NCBI RefSeq assembly: GCF_003415675.1
Contig: NZ_QFZK01000002.1
Location: 434,001-498,000 of the forward strand
Length of the DNA stretch: 64,000 nt
Direction: 5' to 3'
From: Rhodoferax lacus
GTDB taxonomy: Bacteria > Pseudomonadota > Gammaproteobacteria > Burkholderiales > Burkholderiaceae_C
Shown: positions 1 to 8,110 of the stretch, in pieces
How the letters are laid out: every line of letters begins with the position of its first letter
Position numbering within the stretch: the stretch's first letter is position 1
Notes under the pieces: generated by a model
What the model saw: only the letters and a program-made list of their open reading frames with translations
What the model was told of the DNA's origin: nothing
Databases searched by the model: none
Program-made: the position numbers and the translations under genes

Positions 1-801
1 CAGGGCAAGGGCTTTGCCGTAGTGGCGGCCGAAGTGCGCAACCTGGCACGGCGCAGCCAGGGTGCTGCGGCCGAGGTGCGCACGCTGATTGCCGAGTCCG
101 CCACCCGCGTGAGTGAGACGGTTACCGAGATCGAGGCGGTGAGCGGCCTCATGACCAGCCTGGTGACCGGAATTTCCGAGATTGCCTTCAACGTCGAAGC
201 CATGGCCGACGGCAGCACCAAGCAAAGCATTGCGCTGACAGAGGTGGTGCAGGCCGTGGGAGACCTGGACCGCGTCACCATCGAAAATTCGGGCCTGGTG
301 GACCGCACCTCGCACCGCTCCAGCCGCCTGATGCAGCGCTCGCGTCAATTGGAAGACGCAGTCACCTACATCAAGCTGCGCCAGGGCACGGCCGATGAGG
401 CGCTGGCACTGACCAACCGGGCCCACGAATTGCTGCAGGCCGTGGGCTTCGACCACGCCTTCCAGGTCTTCCACGACAAGGAAGGCGGTTTTGTGGACCG
501 CGACCTGTACATCTTTGTGTTTGACCGGCGCGGCGTCTACCGCGTCATGGGTGCAGACGTCAACCGCGTGGGCAGCAGCCTGTTTGACGCACCGGGTGTG
601 GATGCCCAGCAGCTGCTGGACGACGCCTGGCACCGCTGCGAGCAGGGCGGCGGCTGGGTGGAATACAACATCATCAACTTGGCTACCGGCGATGTGCGCG
701 GCAAGTCCAGCTATGTGCTGCCTGTCAACGACGAACTGCTGGTGGGCTGCGGCGCCTACCGCAGCGCCTTGACGGACGCCGACAGCAATTTAGGCAGATA
801 G
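1..801 (+). CDS. Methyl-accepting chemotaxis protein, C-terminal part (cut by window edge)
   Basis: The gene enters the window already open in frame 1. The first residues, QGKGFAVVAAEVRNLARRSQ, are the end of the hairpin-tip signalling motif that docks CheA/CheW. Downstream coiled-coil helix follows to about residue 125 of the visible part. The last roughly 130 residues then form a separate globular region (FDHAFQVFHDKEGGFVDRD, later GGGWVEYNIIN and LLVGCGAYR) resembling a single Cache small-molecule sensor. A sensor placed after the signalling domain is the reverse of the usual order, in which Cache is periplasmic and N-terminal. With no transmembrane segment visible in this part, the C-terminal sensor would be cytoplasmic. 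The N-terminus and any membrane anchor lie outside the window. MCP assignment is certain; the Cache call is by pattern. Confidence 0.9.
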   Translation, partial: QGKGFAVVAAEVRNLARRSQGAAAEVRTLIAESATRVSETVTEIEAVSGLMTSLVTGISEIAFNVEAMADGSTKQSIALTEVVQAVGDLDRVTIENSGLVDRTSHRSSRLMQRSRQLEDAVTYIKLRQGTADEALALTNRAHELLQAVGFDHAFQVFHDKEGGFVDRDLYIFVFDRRGVYRVMGADVNRVGSSLFDAPGVDAQQLLDDAWHRCEQGGGWVEYNIINLATGDVRGKSSYVLPVNDELLVGCGAYRSALTDADSNLGR

Positions 802-841
802 ACACCCGGCGCCAGCCACCGCCTTTGCTGCGCCGGCGTGT
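802..841 (+). terminator. Possible hairpin between convergent genes
   Basis: ACACCCGGCG (802-811) can pair with CGCCGGCGTGT (831-841) with one bulge, and TTTAAA follows. It lies between the convergent chemoreceptor and flavin reductase genes, where a terminator is expected. The T-run is short, so this is tentative. Confidence 0.35.
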
Positions 842-1360
842 TTAAAGCGGGTGCTCGGCGTAGAACTTGCCACCGTGGTACAGCAGGGGTGAGGCGCCTT
901 CCTGGTGCTGGCAGCGCTCTACTTCGCCCACGAAGATCACGTGGTCACCTTCCTCGTAGCGGCTGCGGTTGAAGCACTCAAAAGTGGCGGCCGCGCCATC
1001 AATCAGCGGCGCGCCACTGATGCCCAGCGTGTAGCCCACACCCGCAAAGCGGTCCACCCCCTTGGCGGAAAACTGGCGCGCCAGGTCCTGCTGGTCGGCA
1101 CTCAGGATGTTGATGGCGTAGTGCGAACCGGTGCTGAAAGCTTCCATGCTGCTGGCCGACTGGGCCAGGCTCCAGAGCACCAGCGGTGGAGACAAGGACA
1201 CTGAATTGAAGGAATTGGCAGTCAGGCCCACCATGACACCGCCGGCGGTGCGGGCCGTCACGATGGTGACGCCGGTGGCGAACATGCCCAGGGCGGTGCG
1301 GAACTCGGTTTTGGAGAAGGCGGGGGGGTGCGCCTTGAGTGCGCGGGTAGTGGACAGCAT
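842..1360 (-). CDS. Flavin reductase family protein
   Basis: This 172-residue protein has the flavin-reductase-like split-barrel fold. It begins with the family signature FRTALGMFATGVTIVTA, continues with GLTANSFNSVSLSPPLVLWSL and a SHYAINIL segment, and ends with a short motif around GDHVIFVGEVERC that lines the flavin site. Such enzymes reduce free FMN or FAD with NAD(P)H and supply it to a two-component monooxygenase. The length matches the family. No oxygenase component is adjacent, so the physiological partner is unknown. It reads away from the amino-acid transporter behind it and converges on the chemoreceptor gene. Confidence 0.85.
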   Translation of the reverse strand: MLSTTRALKAHPPAFSKTEFRTALGMFATGVTIVTARTAGGVMVGLTANSFNSVSLSPPLVLWSLAQSASSMEAFSTGSHYAINILSADQQDLARQFSAKGVDRFAGVGYTLGISGAPLIDGAAATFECFNRSRYEEGDHVIFVGEVERCQHQEGASPLLYHGGKFYAEHPL

Positions 1361-1440
1361 GGGCTGAATTTAACCGAGATTGCATGTTCGGTTGCGCAGG
1401 TGCTGGAGAGACCCCTGGGACCTTTCATCAGAATCTGCAC

Positions 1441-1466
1441 CCTGCGGGGCTTTGTTGCCCCGCAGG
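1441..1466 (-). terminator. Strong stem-loop behind aapP
   Basis: CCTGCGGGGC (1441-1450) and GCCCCGCAGG (1457-1466) form a perfect 10-bp GC-rich stem with a 6-base loop. It sits 26 bases past the stop codon of aapP on the minus strand. There is no U-run after it on that strand, so it may be a 3'-end stabilising or processing hairpin rather than an intrinsic terminator. Confidence 0.5.
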
Positions 1467-1491
1467 AAAGCCAAGCATCCAAAACGCGCCT

Positions 1492-2235
1492 TCAGTGCCC
1501 GAGAATCTTCGACAAGAAGTCCCGACTCCGCTCACTCTGCGGGTTGTTGAAGAAATCGTGCGGATTGTTCTGCTCCACGATCTGCCCCTGGTCCATGAAG
1601 ATCACCCGGTCGGCCACCGCTTTGGCAAAGCCCATCTCGTGCGTCACGCACAGCATGGTGATGCCCTGGCTGGCCATCTCGATCATCACGTCCAGCACTT
1701 CCTTGATCATCTCGGGGTCCAGCGCCGAGGTGGGCTCGTCGAACAGCATGATCTTGGGCTTGAGGCACAGGGCGCGCGCAATTGCTACGCGCTGCTGCTG
1801 CCCGCCGGAGAGCTGCAGCGGGTACTTGCCAGCCTGCTCGGCAATGCGTACGCGCTTCAATTGCTCCATGGCCTTTTCTTCGGCGTCCTTCTTGGGCATC
1901 TTGCCCACCCACATGGGAGAGAGCGTCAGGTTCTCCAGCACGGTGAGGTGCGGGAACAGGTTGAACTGCTGGAACACCATGCCGACTTTCTTGCGCACGT
2001 CGTCAATGGCTTTCACGTCGTCGGTGAGCTCCACACCGTCCACGGTAAGGTGGCCTTGCTGGTGCTCTTCCAGGCGGTTGATGCAGCGGATCAGGGTGGA
2101 CTTGCCCGAGCCCGAGGGGCCGCAGACCACAATGCGCTCGCCGGTTTTGACCTGCAGGTCAATATCGCGCAGCACGTGAAAATTGTTGCCGTACCACTTG
2201 TTGACCTTGTCGAAGGTGATGATGTTTTCAGACAT
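1492..2235 (-). CDS. aapP: Amino-acid ABC transporter ATP-binding protein AapP
   Basis: A 247-residue ABC ATPase of the polar amino-acid uptake family (GlnQ/AapP). Walker A is GPSGSGKST, the signature is [15 protein letters not shown], and Walker B is [14 protein letters not shown], followed by the switch histidine in CVTHEMGFA. It energises import by the two permeases encoded just upstream. It is last in the order aapJ-aapQ-aapM-aapP on the minus strand, 15 bases after aapM. Length and motifs are complete. Substrate range (general L-amino acids) is inferred from the four-gene architecture with two different long permeases. Confidence 0.93.
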   Translation of the reverse strand: MSENIITFDKVNKWYGNNFHVLRDIDLQVKTGERIVVCGPSGSGKSTLIRCINRLEEHQQGHLTVDGVELTDDVKAIDDVRKKVGMVFQQFNLFPHLTVLENLTLSPMWVGKMPKKDAEEKAMEQLKRVRIAEQAGKYPLQLSGGQQQRVAIARALCLKPKIMLFDEPTSALDPEMIKEVLDVMIEMASQGITMLCVTHEMGFAKAVADRVIFMDQGQIVEQNNPHDFFNNPQSERSRDFLSKILGH

Positions 2236-2250
2236 GTGTATTCCTTAGCC

Positions 2251-3351
2251 TTAGCGTTGCTTGCTTTTGTTGACCTGCTTTTCAATCCAGATGCTGTAGC
2301 GCGACATGGAGAAGCAGAATCCGAAATAGATCAGGGCGATGAAGAGGTAGCCCTCGATCTTGAAGGGCCGCCAGTTGGCATCCGAGTTCAGGGCCAGGCT
2401 CATGGCACCGGTGAGCTCGTACAGGCTCACGATGGTCACCAGCGAGGTGTCCTTGAAGGTGGAGATGAAGTTGTTCATGATGCCCGGCACCACCATGGCC
2501 AGGGCCTGCGGCAGCACGATCTTGCGCTGGGTTTGCCAGTACGACAGGCCCAGGGTGGCAGCCGCCTCGATCTGCCCCTTGGGCACGGCCTGCAGGCCAC
2601 CACGTATCACCTCGGCCATGTAGGCTGCGGCAAACAGGGTGATGCCCGCCAGCACCCGCACCAGCACGTCGATGCTGAAGCCCTGCGGCATCAACAGCGG
2701 GAACATGAAGGAGGCCATGAACAGCACCGAGATCAGTGGCACCCCGCGGATCAGCTCCACATAAATGGTGCAGACGCTGCGGATGGCGGGCAGCTTGGAG
2801 CGCCGCCCCAGGGCAATCACCAGCGCAATCGGGAAGGCCATGGACATGGACAGCGAGGCCAGCAGCAGGGTCAGCGGCAGGCCGCCCCAGCGGTCGGTAT
2901 CCACCTTGGCCAGGCCGAACACGCCGCCCGACATCAGGGTGAAGAAGAAGGCCAGCACCACCACCCACAGAAGGCCCAGCGCGGGCCGCCAGAAGGCGCG
3001 CATGCAGCTTACGATCAGCAGGCCCAGCAGGGCGATGGTGGCAATGAGCGGGCGCCACTGGTCTTCAAACGGGTAGCGGCCGAAGATGATGATGCGGAAC
3101 TTCTCGGCCACCACGCCCCAGCAGGCGCCCACAGCGGTGTGGCAGGCATCGTAGTCCTTGGCCCAGACGGCGTTGACCAGGGCCCAGTTCAGAAAGCGCG
3201 GCACTGTGGCCAGCAGCAGCAGGGCAATGGCAATGGTGCCCAGGGCGGTGCCCAGCGAGCCAAACAGGTTGGATTTGATCCAGGCCACCGCGCCCTCGGT
3301 CTTGACCGGGGCGGGGCGCGCAGCAATGGGTTGGAATGTGATTGCGGTCAT
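2251..3351 (-). CDS. aapM: Amino-acid ABC transporter permease AapM
   Basis: This 366-residue inner-membrane permease has several hydrophobic segments. Its C-terminal half carries the HisM/AapM-type EAA loop, seen as QIEAAATLGLSYWQTQRKIV, which contacts the ATPase. The long N-terminal extension with extra membrane segments, about 150 residues beyond a minimal HisM protein, is typical of AapM and not of HisM/GlnP. It starts three bases after the aapQ stop, so the two are surely cotranscribed and translationally linked. It forms the heteromeric channel with AapQ. Confidence 0.92.
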   Translation of the reverse strand: MTAITFQPIAARPAPVKTEGAVAWIKSNLFGSLGTALGTIAIALLLLATVPRFLNWALVNAVWAKDYDACHTAVGACWGVVAEKFRIIIFGRYPFEDQWRPLIATIALLGLLIVSCMRAFWRPALGLLWVVVLAFFFTLMSGGVFGLAKVDTDRWGGLPLTLLLASLSMSMAFPIALVIALGRRSKLPAIRSVCTIYVELIRGVPLISVLFMASFMFPLLMPQGFSIDVLVRVLAGITLFAAAYMAEVIRGGLQAVPKGQIEAAATLGLSYWQTQRKIVLPQALAMVVPGIMNNFISTFKDTSLVTIVSLYELTGAMSLALNSDANWRPFKIEGYLFIALIYFGFCFSMSRYSIWIEKQVNKSKQR

Positions 3352-3354
3352 GGC

Positions 3355-4530
3355 TTAGCGCTCCTTGATGGCCGAGCGGTTGTTGTACCAGTTCATGCCG
3401 AACGAGGTGGAGAGCGAGGTGCTCAGGTACACCAGCATGATGATGGCGATGCACTCCACGGCGCGGCCGGTCTGGTTGAGGGCGGTGTTGGCAATGGACA
3501 CCACGTCCGGGTAGCCAATGGCCACGGCCAGCGACGAGTTCTTGGTGAGGTTCAAAAACTGGTTGGTCACCGGCGGGATGATCACGCGCAAGGCCTGCGG
3601 CAGCGTCACCAGGCGCATGGTCTGGCCGCGTGAGAGGCCCAGGGCAGCAGCAGCCTCGGTCTGGCCCAGGGCCACCGACGAGATGCCGCCGCGCACCACC
3701 TCGGCCACGAAGGCGGCGGTATAGACCGTCAGGCCCAGCAGCACGGACAGGAATTCGGGGGTGAGGGCGCCACCGTTTTCAATGGCGAATTCGCCTTGCA
3801 CCGGCATGTTGAACTCCATGGGCGCGCCGCCCACAATCCAGCCCACAACGCCAAAGCCAATGATGATGCCCACTGGCACCCAGAACAGGCTCTTGGGCAC
3901 ACCGGTGCGCTCGAAGGACTGGATAGCCCAGCGGCGGTACAGAAAGGCCACCACCACGGCAACAGCCATGCCGATGGCGGCAAAGTACTGCCCGGTGGCC
4001 CACACTGGTATCGGAAAATTCAGTCCGCCCTTGCTCAGGAACAGCGGGCCCAGCGTCAGGGGGGTGCTGGATTCGGGTAGCACCTCGGTGAACATCAGGT
4101 ACCACATCAGCAACTGCAGCAGGATGGGGATGTTGCGGAAAAATTCCACATAGCACAGGCAAATGCCACGCACCAGGGCGTTGCGCGAGAAGCGGCCCAC
4201 GCCAATGAGTGTGCCCAGAATGGTGGTCAGGATGATGCCCAGGATGGCCACCCGCAGCGTGTTGCTGAAGCCCACCAGAAAGGCCTTCCAATAAGGCTCG
4301 GCCGAGTCAAAGGCAAACAGGCTCTCGCCAATGTCAAAGCCGGCGCCGCCCAGCATGAAGTCCCAGCCGCTCTGGATGCCGCGGGCCTTCATGTTGACCT
4401 GCGTGTTGTGGGCCAGGTAGAGCACGGCCGCAAGAATCAGGGCGACGGTGACGACCTGATAGACGATGCCCCGGAAAGCCTGGCTGCGCCAGGACCAGGA
4501 GGGTTTGGGTGGTTTGTGCGAAGTGGACAT
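3355..4530 (-). CDS. aapQ: Amino-acid ABC transporter permease AapQ
   Basis: This 391-residue permease has many hydrophobic segments, a long periplasmic insertion between them, and the EAA loop QTEAAAALGLSRGQTMRLVT near the C-terminus. The MSTSHKPPKPSWSWRSQAF start is a short cytoplasmic tail before the first membrane helix. Size and domain layout match AapQ of general amino-acid transporters. It follows aapJ after about 110 bases that contain two stem-loops, which would let the binding protein be made in excess over the membrane parts. Confidence 0.92.
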   Translation of the reverse strand: MSTSHKPPKPSWSWRSQAFRGIVYQVVTVALILAAVLYLAHNTQVNMKARGIQSGWDFMLGGAGFDIGESLFAFDSAEPYWKAFLVGFSNTLRVAILGIILTTILGTLIGVGRFSRNALVRGICLCYVEFFRNIPILLQLLMWYLMFTEVLPESSTPLTLGPLFLSKGGLNFPIPVWATGQYFAAIGMAVAVVVAFLYRRWAIQSFERTGVPKSLFWVPVGIIIGFGVVGWIVGGAPMEFNMPVQGEFAIENGGALTPEFLSVLLGLTVYTAAFVAEVVRGGISSVALGQTEAAAALGLSRGQTMRLVTLPQALRVIIPPVTNQFLNLTKNSSLAVAIGYPDVVSIANTALNQTGRAVECIAIIMLVYLSTSLSTSFGMNWYNNRSAIKER

Positions 4531-4560
4531 GGATGCATCTCCATCAGGTTGCTACCAATA

Positions 4561-4626
4561 CCAAGGGGGCAGTGCAACGGGTGTGCGCCTGCCCCCTGGG
4601 CTGTGTGCGCGCTCCGCAAGGAGCGC
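4561..4626 (-). other. Two stem-loops between aapJ and aapQ
   Basis: Two inverted repeats fill the gap after aapJ. The arms at 4561-4572 and 4589-4600 pair over 11 of 12 bases (core GGGGGCAG/CTGCCCCC). The arms GCGCTCC 4609-4615 and GGAGCGC 4620-4626 pair perfectly around a 4-base loop. No U-run follows. Hairpins after binding-protein genes commonly protect the upstream mRNA from 3' exonucleases and cause partial attenuation; that role is inferred here. Confidence 0.6.
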
Positions 4627-4638
4627 AGAGCATGCGGA

Positions 4639-5673
4639 TTAACGCAGTGGGGGAGCGTACTGGATGCCGCCCTTGTTCCACAGGTTGTTCAGGCCGCGCG
4701 GAAGTTGCAGAGGCGATTTGGGTCCGACATTGCGTTCAAACATTTCGCCGTAGTTGCCAGTGGTCTTGACGGCACGGGCCAGCCATTCCTTGTCCAGGCC
4801 CAGCAGTTTGCCGGTGTCTTCGGTGGAGCCCAACAGGCGGCCCACGATAGGGTCTTTGCTGCTGGTCTTGAGTTCGTCCACATTGGCGGCGGTCACACCG
4901 TACTCTTCGGCTTCGAGCAAACCAAACACGGTCCACTTGACGATGGCTGTCCATTCGTCATCGCCGCGGCGCACCATCGGGCCCAGGGGCTCTTTGGAGA
5001 TCAGGTCGGGCAGGATGGTGTGGTCGGCAGGGTTCTTGGCCACCTTGTTGCGGGTGGAGGCCAGGCCGGAGGCATCGGTGGTGTAAGCCACGCAACGGCC
5101 GGAGAAGTAAGCACCTTCAGCGGCTTCGAGCTTTTCAAACACGATAGGCTTGATACCCAGGCCAGCAGCCTTGGAGAAGTCGGTCAGGTTCTTCTCGGTG
5201 GTGGTGCCGGACTGCACGCACACGGTCTGGCCCTTGAGCTGCTTGGCGCTCTTGATCTTGCTCTTGACAGGCACCATGAAGCCCTGGCCGTCGTAGTACA
5301 CAACGGCGGTCTGGCTCAGGCCCAGCGAGGCGTCACGGGTCAGGGTGAAGGTGGTGTTGCGCGAGAGCACATCGACTTCGCCGGACTGCAGGGCGGTGAA
5401 GCGGGCCTGTGCGTTCAGGGGAACGTACTTCACTTTTTCGCCATCACCCAGGGTGGCTGCGGCCACGGCGCGGCACACGTCCACATCCAGACCGGTCCAC
5501 TTGCCACCGGAATCGGCTGCGCTGAATCCGGCCAAGCCGGTGTTCACGCCGCAAATCACCTGGCCACGAGCCTTGATGGCGTCCAGTGTCTTGCCAGCGA
5601 AGGCAGGGCCGGCAGCCAGCGTGCCAAGTGCGGCCACAACGAGCGCAACCGTTTTCAGGGATTTCATTGTCAT
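4639..5673 (-). CDS. aapJ: General amino-acid ABC transporter substrate-binding protein AapJ
   Basis: A 344-residue periplasmic binding protein of the family-3 type. MTMKSLKTVALVVAALG with cleavage after AFA is a Sec signal peptide. The mature part shows the family features: GVNTGLAGFSAADSGGKWTG, DVCRAVAAATLGD, and the ligand-contact loop SGEVDVLSRNTTFTLTRD. Length is that of AapJ (about 340), longer than HisJ or GlnH. The start at the first Met is supported by GGAG eight bases upstream. It is the first gene of aapJQMP and is likely made in excess because of the hairpins behind it. Confidence 0.94.
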   Translation of the reverse strand: MTMKSLKTVALVVAALGTLAAGPAFAGKTLDAIKARGQVICGVNTGLAGFSAADSGGKWTGLDVDVCRAVAAATLGDGEKVKYVPLNAQARFTALQSGEVDVLSRNTTFTLTRDASLGLSQTAVVYYDGQGFMVPVKSKIKSAKQLKGQTVCVQSGTTTEKNLTDFSKAAGLGIKPIVFEKLEAAEGAYFSGRCVAYTTDASGLASTRNKVAKNPADHTILPDLISKEPLGPMVRRGDDEWTAIVKWTVFGLLEAEEYGVTAANVDELKTSSKDPIVGRLLGSTEDTGKLLGLDKEWLARAVKTTGNYGEMFERNVGPKSPLQLPRGLNNLWNKGGIQYAPPLR

Positions 5674-5908
5674 CTTCAGTTTCTCCAGTTAAAAAAAGTC
5701 CACTGCTTCGGTGCTCAGGCACCAAAGCAGTGAATGTATCGGCATGTGCATGCCCGGGGCACAGGGTTTACTCTTGAATGTCATGCAAATAATGTATGAG
5801 CTAATTTGCAAAGCATCCATGCCATGGGGCTAATGCAATAAGCTTGCCAGCGTGTGATGCTTTACCAAGGGTGTGCGAGGCATGGTCGCTTGCAGACGGC
5901 TGGCAAAC

Positions 5909-6520
5909 TCAGATCGCCACGTAGCGCCCGGTGCGGTGGTTGATGGCCAGGGTCTGGTTGAGCACCACGGCGCCCAGCACCGAGAGCGCGATGTGCCACC
6001 AATCGGTGAGCGCAAAGGCCAGCACCACGATGCTGCAGTCCAGCGCCATCTGGATCAGCCCGGCGCGCCAGCCAAAGCGCTCCTGCAAATACAGCACCAG
6101 CACATTGAAGCCACCCAGGCTGGCGCGGTGGCGAAACAGAATCAGCATGCCCGTGCCCATCAGCAGCCCACCGGCGATCGAGGCGAAGACAGGGTTGATA
6201 TCCCCCAGCGTGATCCACTGCGGCAGCAGATTGCTGATGCCTGCCAACAGCGCCACCGAGGCAAAGGTCTTGAGCGTAAAGGCCAGCCCCATGCGCTGGT
6301 AAGCCAGGCCGTAGAAGGGCAGGTTGATGGCAAAGAACACCAGTCCGAAATTCCAGCCGGTGGCGTAGTGGATCAAAAAGGCGATGCCCGCCGTGCCGCC
6401 CGTGATCAGGCCGGTGCGGCCAAACATCACCACACCGAGTGCCACAAACAGGGTGCCGGTAATCAGGGCCTGGATGTCCTCGTGCGGGCGGTGGCGCAGG
6501 TCGGGCGTGGGTGCTTCCAT
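5909..6520 (-). CDS. YitT family membrane protein
   Basis: This 203-residue inner-membrane protein has about five hydrophobic segments and the family signature GLITGGTAGIAFLIHYATGW near the start. Transport function is unproven for the family. The short form lacking the C-terminal DUF2179 domain is usual in proteobacteria. Its ATG shares one base with the stop of the hemerythrin gene (TGATG), so the two are translationally coupled. That pairing is the only clue to its role. Confidence 0.85.
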   Translation of the reverse strand: MEAPTPDLRHRPHEDIQALITGTLFVALGVVMFGRTGLITGGTAGIAFLIHYATGWNFGLVFFAINLPFYGLAYQRMGLAFTLKTFASVALLAGISNLLPQWITLGDINPVFASIAGGLLMGTGMLILFRHRASLGGFNVLVLYLQERFGWRAGLIQMALDCSIVVLAFALTDWWHIALSVLGAVVLNQTLAINHRTGRYVAI

Positions 6521-7071
6521 CAGGCCGCTATAGCCTGTGCAGCGGCTTGGGGCGCGTCCTGGGTCGCACTGCCGCAGCTGCCTCCTCCGCAGCCCTGGAT
6601 TTCTGCCTCGGGCAGTGCCAGCGGGTTGTGCATCATGCCGGTCACCGGGTCAAACCCGGCCGAGCGCAAATGCAGGGCCAGGGCCGCGTCCATGCTCTGC
6701 ACATGGTTGGCAAACCACAGCCCCAGCTCGTGGGCCATCTGGCGCACCAGGTCCAGCTCGCCCAGCAGACCGCGCTTGCCGCCTTCGCGCATCACCTGCA
6801 GGATGACGCTGTGCTGGGTGGCGTGGCAGTTGCCCGCGGCAAAGCCGGTATCCAGCATCCACTGGTCTTCGCGGTCAAAGTGGTCCTGGGTGTGGTCTAT
6901 CAGAAGCGCCCAGCAAGACAGCAAGGTGTCATCGGGCGCCTGCACGGCGTCACCCAGCAGGGCGATGAACTCTTCATGGGTGTCGTCCATCAGGGGCATG
7001 TCCAGGGCCAGGGTGGGGCTCCAGGGCATGGGAGTGGGCATGGGGGCGGCGTTGGCCGTGGTGTTTTGCAT
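6520..7071 (-). CDS. Hemerythrin-domain protein with Cys-rich tail
   Basis: This 183-residue protein has a bacteriohemerythrin-like four-helix bundle. Ligand residues of the di-iron site are visible as MDDTHEEF, HTQDHFDREDQWM, CHATQHSVIL and LGLWFANHVQSMD. The start was placed at MQNTTANAAPM, with GGAG eight bases upstream, because the longer open frame upstream is not protein-like. After the domain comes NPLALPEAEIQGCGGGSCGS, a short CxxxxC tail that could bind metal or form a disulfide. O2 sensing, storage or iron handling are the usual proposals for such proteins. It overlaps yitT by one base. Confidence 0.86.
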   Translation of the reverse strand: MQNTTANAAPMPTPMPWSPTLALDMPLMDDTHEEFIALLGDAVQAPDDTLLSCWALLIDHTQDHFDREDQWMLDTGFAAGNCHATQHSVILQVMREGGKRGLLGELDLVRQMAHELGLWFANHVQSMDAALALHLRSAGFDPVTGMMHNPLALPEAEIQGCGGGSCGSATQDAPQAAAQAIAA

Positions 7072-7217
7072 GCAGGCTTCTCCAAATCGAAGGCCGCACT
7101 GTAACGCGTGGCCAAAGCCAGGCGCTTGATACAGGTCACACAGCGGCCAAAGTGGGTCTGACCGGGTGCGGCTGGCGGCGCAGATAATCAGGGTCCGATT
7201 TTCAGGCTCTGGACTCC

Positions 7218-7973
7218 ATGACCCATTCGTTTCCCCCTCCCGCACTGGCGGGTGTGCAAAATTTGGACTATGTGCTGCAGCAGCAGGGCTATGCCGTGCT
7301 GGGTGCCGCCCAGGTGGCGCAACTGGCTGGTGTGGCTTTGGCCGACCTGCTGGGCTGGAACCCCACTTGGGACAACCTGCCACCCGACGCCTACCTGCGC
7401 GATGGCGGACGCTACCGGCGCAGGCGCCACAGCTGCTTTGTGGTCAATGGCCCGCAGGTAGAACAGGTGCCACACCGCCCGCATTGGCAGCCCGTGGCGT
7501 ACAACGCCCTGCACGGTGGCCTGGAGCGCCACTTTGAGCCCATGGCGGCAGAGCTTGTGGCGCAGCCTGCATGGTCGCTGTTGCTGGCCTGGCTGGGCCG
7601 CGTGTGCTCCGGTCTCAAAGGCCAGCAGCCCTGGTTTGTGGAGGCGCACCCCTTTCGCATTGACACCACCGATGGCATTGGCCGGCCCACGCCCGAGGGC
7701 GCGCACCGTGACGGTGTGGACCTGGTGGCGGTGTTCCTGGTGGCGCGCACGGGCGTGAAGGGCGGCGAGACGCGGGTGTTTGAGGCCGACGGCCCCAATG
7801 GCCAGCGCTTCACCCTGTTCGAGCCCTGGTCGGTGCTGCTGCTGGATGATGCGCGTGTGATCCACGAGTCCACGCCCATCCAGCCCCTGGAGGACGGTGG
7901 CCACCGCGACACCCTGGTGGTGACCCTGCGCGCCCGCGGCTTCCAGGCGGACGTCCAGATGGGCGCGCGGTAG
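7218..7973 (+). CDS. 2OG-Fe dioxygenase family protein
   Basis: This 251-residue protein resembles the 2OG-Fe dioxygenase family that includes free amino-acid hydroxylases such as isoleucine dioxygenase. The metal site is visible as HRDGVDL (H-x-D) near residue 161 and the distal H in RVIHESTPIQP. An Arg in GGHRDTLVVTLRAR near the end would bind 2-oxoglutarate. GRYRRRRHSCFVV and WFVEAHPFRI are conserved-looking family segments. It stands alone, divergent from the hemerythrin gene. The substrate cannot be named from sequence. Confidence 0.82.
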   Translation: MTHSFPPPALAGVQNLDYVLQQQGYAVLGAAQVAQLAGVALADLLGWNPTWDNLPPDAYLRDGGRYRRRRHSCFVVNGPQVEQVPHRPHWQPVAYNALHGGLERHFEPMAAELVAQPAWSLLLAWLGRVCSGLKGQQPWFVEAHPFRIDTTDGIGRPTPEGAHRDGVDLVAVFLVARTGVKGGETRVFEADGPNGQRFTLFEPWSVLLLDDARVIHESTPIQPLEDGGHRDTLVVTLRARGFQADVQMGAR

Positions 7974-8110
7974 ACGCAGATCAATAAGCGCGTCTGCGCT
8001 CCGGGCTACACTGTTCCTTGTAAGCCAGTGGTACGGATGCAGGTCCAGAATTTCACGCCAAGTGGAAGTCCACTCTTATTTCAATTTCCAAGCAACTAGG
8101 AGACAAAAGC

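Noticed and set aside
1384-3633. A 749-codon plus-strand open frame over aapP and aapM
   Set aside because: It is the mirror of recognised transporter genes; composition is of the non-coding type.
4561-4626. Hairpins as an intrinsic terminator of aapJ
   Set aside because: No U-run follows on the minus strand and the operon clearly continues.
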